Source: Daucus carota subsp. sativus
Taxonomy: Eukaryota; Streptophyta; Magnoliopsida; Apiales; Apiaceae
Length of the DNA stretch: 64,000 nucleotides
Reading direction: 5' to 3'
Assembly: GCF_001625215.2 (NCBI RefSeq)
Contig: NC_030383.2
Coordinates: forward strand, 59,200,949-59,264,948
Part shown: in pieces, positions 59,284-64,000 of the stretch
How the letters are laid out: every line of letters begins with the position of its first letter
Position numbering within the stretch: the first letter of the stretch is position 1
The notes under the pieces: generated by a model
Seen by the model: the letters and a program-made list of their open reading frames with translations, nothing else
Told to the model about the DNA's origin: nothing
The model's database searches: none
Position numbers and translations under genes: made by a program

Positions 59284-59691
59284 TAGGGCTGTAATTCGAG
59301 TCGGGCGGCTCGCGAGCTCGCCCGGCTCGAACTCGTTTAAGTGGGCTCGGCTCGACTCGTTAAACGAGCCGAGTTCGGGTAAAGGTTTCGGCTCGTTTAA
59401 TTAAACGAGCAGGCTCGACTCGACTCGTGAAATTAAACGAGCCGAGTTCGGGTAGAGGTTTGGGTTCGATTAAGTGTAAAATTATACGAGCTGGCTCGCT
59501 CGGCTCGTTAAAACCGGCTCGTTTAGCTAAACGAGCCGGCTCGACTCGACTCGTGAAATTAACCGAGTCGAGTTCGGGCAAAGATTTAGGCTCGATTAGT
59601 TAATCGAGCCGGCTCGGCTCGGCTCGATTAAAGTTGGATCGAATTAGGCTCGGCTCGAAACTCGCCCGGCTCGGCTCGAATTACAGCCCTA
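59284..59691. mobile_element. hAT-type MITE made of GGCTCG/CTCGTT palindromic repeats
   Basis: 408 bp with inverted ends TAGGGCTGTAATTCGAGTC and, reversed, TAGGGCTGTAATTCGAGCC. Perfect 8-bp duplication GACCCACG at 59276-59283 and 59692-59699. The interior is an array of CGGCTCGTTTAATTAAACGA-like units, GC-rich compared with the surroundings. The frame at 59360-59581 (minus) is a product of the periodicity. Confidence 0.85.
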
Positions 59692-59741
59692 GACCCACGG
59701 TAACATATACGTACCACCAAAGAATCGTATACAGTTTAATT

Positions 59742-60026
59742 TTTGAGACATCCTACTAATTGTATACATTTCAAAAATAGTAAACTTTTATAAATTAAAA
59801 TATCTTTACACCAATTACTTTCTTCTACTATCTCTCTTTTATAATAATAAAAACACTATTACAATTTACACCTACTACTTTCCTCCCCTATCTCAAATCT
59901 ATTATTATTAAAAATAAATGGGTCTCACCACTATGCCCACTTTTCATTTAACTTTACGCATTTTTACACAATTTCTTAATCTTCGTATCCCAACTATTTG
60001 TATACAAATGGCTGGGACGGAGGGAG
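59742..60026. mobile_element. Stowaway-like MITE, left end degraded
   Basis: Right end CTGGGACGGAGGGAG before TA. The left end (about TGAGACATCCTACTAATTGT) aligns to the reverse complement of the right end, including ATTTGTATAC. The left boundary is approximate. Confidence 0.65.
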
Positions 60027-61582
60027 TACCTAAAATGGATGTTATTTCTGAACATTTATAGGAATTTTATTTATGTGAAGCACAATAATTTAAGCAATAT
60101 TTATGTATATTCTCTTATAACTTAATGTTCACGGCAAAAATTATAATTTTTGTTATAATATGTGAATTGATAAAAATAATTGTTATTTATTAAAAAAAAT
60201 ATCGTAAAACATATCTAGCTAGGAATCCTTTGGTTCAGGTATTCTGGTACATGTTTTGTTCCCTTAGATTAAAACATAAAATTTGAAATTTATATTGTAA
60301 ATTCCAAATGCATGCGTGATACCCAACGGAATGGGTATGACAAAGGGATATGGGAATCCAATTTATTACTAATATTTTATCTTTATTAAGTAATTAGATA
60401 TAAATATTCGATAAAATTATATGAAACATATAATATAATATTAATTTACTCACGAGACTTGTACAGCTTCCAAAAGAAGAAACTTTAATTACACCGAAGA
60501 CTTGTACATATTTCCAAGAAGATAGTATTTACTGACAGTTGCGGATCTGACTATAAAATTAAGGGGATCAAATTTTTTGTGAAAAAAATTAAGAGGGGTC
60601 ACAAAAAAAATTATGGGGGTTAATTTCAATTTTACAACCTAAAAATATGTATAATATTAAGAAAAAAAATTTAAAGGGGTCAGTTGCCTCCCTCTACTAA
60701 GATCCGCCTCTGAGCTCACCTAATAAAATCAGTAATAATCACTAAATAACATCAAGATTAATTTACAATATATTTTCAACAAAATTTGTTAAAATAAGTA
60801 ATTTTCGTAACATGTCAATTCACGGTGATTGTGCATTAGTCAATTAAATTTACAAGTTTAAGTGATATTTTTGTTTAGAATTTATTTTTTCGAGATTTTT
60901 GGTGATCTTAGAGCTATTTTAATTATGATAAATAGATTAGTGTATTTTAATATCATGCGTGATTGTGATTTGAATTCAGAATTTTGATCCGATTTCTTAT
61001 TAAAATTTGAAATGAAATTAATCTCAAATTATCATAGCTATATCAACGGTAGAAAATATAAAAAAAAAAAGTAATAAAAATTCTATATACTTGAAGGATT
61101 ATTGATCAATGGTCTTGGTCCTGACAATCATTTGTCAGAGACAGTTTATCTTGGGCGTCGATTTATATTTTAAGGGTTCAGATTTAAACTTTTTTTTTTA
61201 ACTACATGCTATAATTTTGCATGGATCAGAACTTTTCCTTTCTGCTATAATTTTGTACGGATTGGAACTTTTCCTTTCCGCAGAAAATTATAGCAGATTA
61301 TTAAAAAAAATATTCAATTCAAACCTTAAAATACAGATCTGATGATAATGAAACTATGTGTTAGATGATAATGAAACTGTGTGTTAGTCTGTTAGATTGG
61401 CTTCCGTGACAAACTGTTGTTACGGAACCAAAACCCATGATCAATTATGTAGTTTTATAACCTTCGTGTACTCTTTCATGCCTCATTTAACATTTGATGG
61501 TAACTACATATTTCCACTTTTGGAAATATTTAAAGCAAAAAGCTAGTATTAATTTATTGTTTCCCCCTCCCTCACCCAGGAA
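60027..61582. other. AT-rich spacer holding one small MITE
   Basis: No gene. Contains the hAT-type MITE at 60536-60712 and a short inverted repeat near 61210-61290 (TGCTATAATTTTGCA and CTGCTATAATTTTGTAC with GAACTTTTCCTTTC following each). Confidence 0.4.
60536..60712. mobile_element. hAT-type MITE, 177 bp (degraded relative of 56450-56636)
   Basis: Left end CAGTTGCGGATCTGAC, right end AAGATCCGCCTCTG; interior AAGGGGATCAAATTTTT. No clear target duplication, so older than the copy at 56450. Confidence 0.6.
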
Positions 61583-62116
61583 TAGGGATGGCAACGGGTC
61601 GGATCGGGTCGGGTTTCTTGAGATCCATTATATTTCGGTTCGGGTCGGGTTCGATTCCGGGTCCGGAAAATGAAGATCCAGATCCGATCTGTCGGGTTTT
61701 TTCGGGTTTCGGTTCGGGTTCGGGTCTAATTCGGGTATTTAGAAAAATAAAACTAAATAAAAATTAAAAATTATATATCTATAAAAAAATGTGATTATGG
61801 ATTTTTTTTAAACTTTAGAATTATAAAAAAGGGAATTACAGGCTTCATATAGTACAATAAACACGTGAAACATGTTAACTCAATTGTATACAATCATTCA
61901 ACTTATCATTTATATTTTTTTATTTTTATTGTATTTAGATTTTTTAATGCACAATTTGAGAAAAATAAAATATTGATGAAGCGAATATAAATTCTGTATT
62001 ACAAATATAAAATTAAGTAAAATGTTAATATTCATACCCAATAATTCATAATATTTCAATATATAAACTTTACATTTAACATATATGTATCTATGTGTGT
62101 GTGTGTGTGTGTCTAG

Positions 62117-62529
62117 AGTTAAGTTCTATGGAGTAAAAAAAAAATTGGAGTATTGGAGTACAAAGTTTGATAAAATGTAATCTAGTCATCTAAATTTCAA
62201 TTTTTTTTGTCCAATAATATTTGTAAATATTTGACATCCTGCACATTATGTTCTGCAACATAAACATCGTGATCAAATGGTAGAATAATTACTTTTATAA
62301 ATCATAGGACTCTATGTTCTGCAATATAACTAATAATCAGAACAATAATCTTAATACTTGTTAAAGTTGAAAGATATTAATGATTAATTGACAATTATGT
62401 GCAAGACAACTTATAAATGATAGATTATATCAAAATTTGGATAATCAAAGATATTATATAAGATCAAACTAAAAAATTATGATTTGTACTCCAATACTCC
62501 AATGTTTTTATGTACTCCATAGAACTTAA

Positions 62530-62533
<4 letters not shown>
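62117..62533. mobile_element. MITE nested in the hAT-type element
   Basis: Long inverted ends: AGTTAAGTTCTATGGAGTA and, reversed, AGTATTAAGTTCTATGGAGT, both followed by TTGGAGTATTGGAGTACAAA. About 417 bp. It lies between a TG repeat (about 62095-62112) and a TA repeat (62533-62568), which blurs the target duplication. Superfamily not determined. Confidence 0.7.

Positions 62534-62568
<35 letters not shown>
62533..62568. repeat. TA dinucleotide microsatellite
   Basis: About 18 TA units, abutting the nested MITE. Confidence 0.85.
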
Positions 62569-62573
<5 letters not shown>

Positions 62574-63111
62574 TTGTATCGGGTTTTTATCGGGTTTCGG
62601 GTTCGGATCGGGTTTAAATCGGGCTTCGGGTTTCAGGTCGGGTCTCAGTTCGGAATACCTGAGATCCAGATCCAGATCCAAACTTTTTCGGGTACAAAAA
62701 TAAGATCCAGATCCGGATCCAAATCCAAAAAAATCGGGTTCGGGTAGACCCAATCGGGTCGGAACGGGTCGGGTATCCATCGGATCGGGTAAAACTGCCA
62801 TCCCTACCCAGGAACATAGATGCCTTTTTCGTGCCATGCTCCAGATTCTGTGTAGAGTTTAAAATTCTCGTACTGTTTTCATTTTATATATTTTTTGATT
62901 TTTTAAAATTGAGGTCACATAGAATCAAATATCTCGTGCTACGTGAGCTCGTGGGTTTCACCGGTGCGCACCCGAAAAATAGCGACTGCGAGTTACTACA
63001 TAAAAAAATAGAACCAATCGTATTTTATAAATTACAATTTAATTGGATGAAATATAAAATATGGAATAAGTTAGATATGATGAGAATTCAGAAAATTTAC
63101 AAAGTCTACGT

Positions 63112-63462
63112 TTAACTAGAGTTTTGGAGTCCCGTTTATGAAAATAGACCACAGTTCATTTTTCAAATAGATAAAAAATAATTTAATGATTCTAATTTTA
63201 ATTTCTTTTCTAATATTTCAATACATTCGAAAATTCAAAATGAAGTTAATTATTTTTATAAATTACAGGATATTAATTACATTTACTAATAATAATCATA
63301 ACAATTGTTGAAGCCGAAGAATATTACTCATTAACTGAGATTAATGTCTAAAGTTACATGATAAATTATATATATTTCAATAATCATTTATATAAATTTA
63401 TAATTAAGTTACAAAATTATGACTTATACTTCAAAATCGGCTACCCTCCATAAACTTAACTT
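63112..63462. mobile_element. Diverged relative of the 62117-62533 MITE
   Basis: The right end, reversed (AGTTAAGTTTATGGAGGGTA, then TTTTGAAGTATAAGTCATAA), aligns to the ends of 62117-62533, and internal segments (TTGTTGAAGCCGAAGAATAT versus TTGTTAAAGTTGAAAGATAT) match. The left end is poor, so limits are approximate. Confidence 0.5.
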
Positions 63463-64000
63463 TTAGATATAATTTTATATAATGAGTCTATGAGATGGTA
63501 TCGGGTCTGTTTGGGAAACAAAATTAAGGATTTACCAAGAGCTTATAAATCTTTTACAAAAATTGTATCTTTTTATAACTTTTTTGAATATAAATGTTAA
63601 AAAAAATTATTACATATTTATAATATGACGAAAAAAGTAAAGACTTATTTTAAAAGAAAACAATATATTATATTAGTTTTTCAACAAAAAATATTTATTT
63701 AATTTTTTTAAAAAAAAATATTTATTTTTGAAAAATAAAATTTAACTATGGTATACCATTCCTCGGCAGATGCTTAAAGCAGCGGTGCTACAAATCTGCA
63801 TGATAAAGTGCAAAAGAAAAAAATTTGACCATTTCAAGATTATGCAAATTTTCCATACCCCATCTAAGCCCGCGTCTATGTGGAAGATTTTCACAATCCC
63901 CCATTATTTTTCTTCACTCACTCGGTTGGTAACATCATTATCTACAACACTGAGTCCTGTCTATATATATAACAACAAAGATAAACATATGTGAGTACCA
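63463..64000. other. AT-rich window end
   Basis: No gene or repeat could be supported in the last 540 bases. Confidence 0.35.

Larger units (their letters stand above)
61583..62806. mobile_element. hAT-type element, 1.2 kb, TCGGGT-rich ends, with a nested MITE
   Basis: Inverted ends TAGGGATGGCAACGGGTCGG and, reversed, TAGGGATGGCAGTTTTACCC. Perfect 8-bp duplication CCCAGGAA at 61575-61582 and 62807-62814. The subterminal 150-200 bases on both sides are degenerate GGTTCGGGTCGGGT and GATCCAGATCC repeats. No transposase. A second MITE lies inside at 62117-62533. Confidence 0.85.

Noticed and set aside
59360-59581. 73-codon periodic frame with EPARL repeats
   Set aside because: Produced by the GGCTCG array of the hAT-type MITE.
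62532-62837. 101-codon minus-strand frame ending in alternating Ile/Tyr
   Set aside because: Derived from the TCGGGT/GATCC array and TA microsatellite of the hAT-type element.

Overview
This is nuclear DNA of a flowering plant, almost certainly a eudicot. It is AT-rich, has plant-type introns and carries plant-only families: kiwellin, FANTASTIC FOUR, RopGAP with a CRIB motif, germin-like protein, Ole e 1 family and root-cap protein. Dense plant MITEs, a Helitron and long-LTR retrotransposons lie between the genes. The family or genus cannot be fixed from sequence alone.

Layout. 0-7.1 kb: a tandem kiwellin array on the + strand, with three intact intronless genes (477-1043, 4493-5059, 6452-7018) and one relic (about 2001-2263). 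The intact genes share a TATA-proximal promoter block. 7.15-16.14 kb: a young, non-coding LTR retrotransposon in minus orientation, with two nearly identical 3.7-kb LTRs, a PBS and a PPT, abutting the array. 16.8-20.4 kb: a four-exon gene (three coding exons) for a small mitochondrial IF1-like membrane protein. 23.1-28.8 kb: two minus-strand genes, a FANTASTIC FOUR-like protein and a five-exon RopGAP. 31.7-33.4 kb: a two-exon root-cap family protein with three Cys-rich repeats. 33.6-36.2 kb: a tandem pair of minus-strand germin-like genes, one of which has lost two of its four metal ligands. 37-64 kb is gene-poor and transposon-rich. Its one clear gene is a two-exon Ole e 1 family gene (48871-50108), and a decayed duplicate of that block lies at about 54.2-56.9 kb.

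Mobile DNA, identified mainly from termini and target-site duplications (TSDs): a 4.4-kb solo LTR with a perfect 5-bp TSD, nested in a TIR element; a 1.4-kb hAT-type element with a perfect 8-bp TSD that hosts a Helitron; a retroposed 842-bp sequence with a 22-bp TSD and A-rich tail; a 106-bp LINE/SINE tail; five copies of a roughly 200-bp TTA-flanked MITE; two copies of a 328/329-bp MITE; five Stowaway-like MITEs; several hAT-type MITEs; and a small CACTA-type element in an intron.

There is no operon-like logic. The kiwellins, germin-like proteins, Ole e 1 protein and root-cap protein are all predicted to be secreted to the apoplast or cell wall. The IF1-like protein and RopGAP are intracellular. 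I see no clear new multi-gene system. The best leads are the kiwellin array (uniform mature part, diverged signal peptides and flanks, shared palindromic promoter block), the germin-like protein with lost metal ligands, and a hairpin motif shared by two different LTR families.
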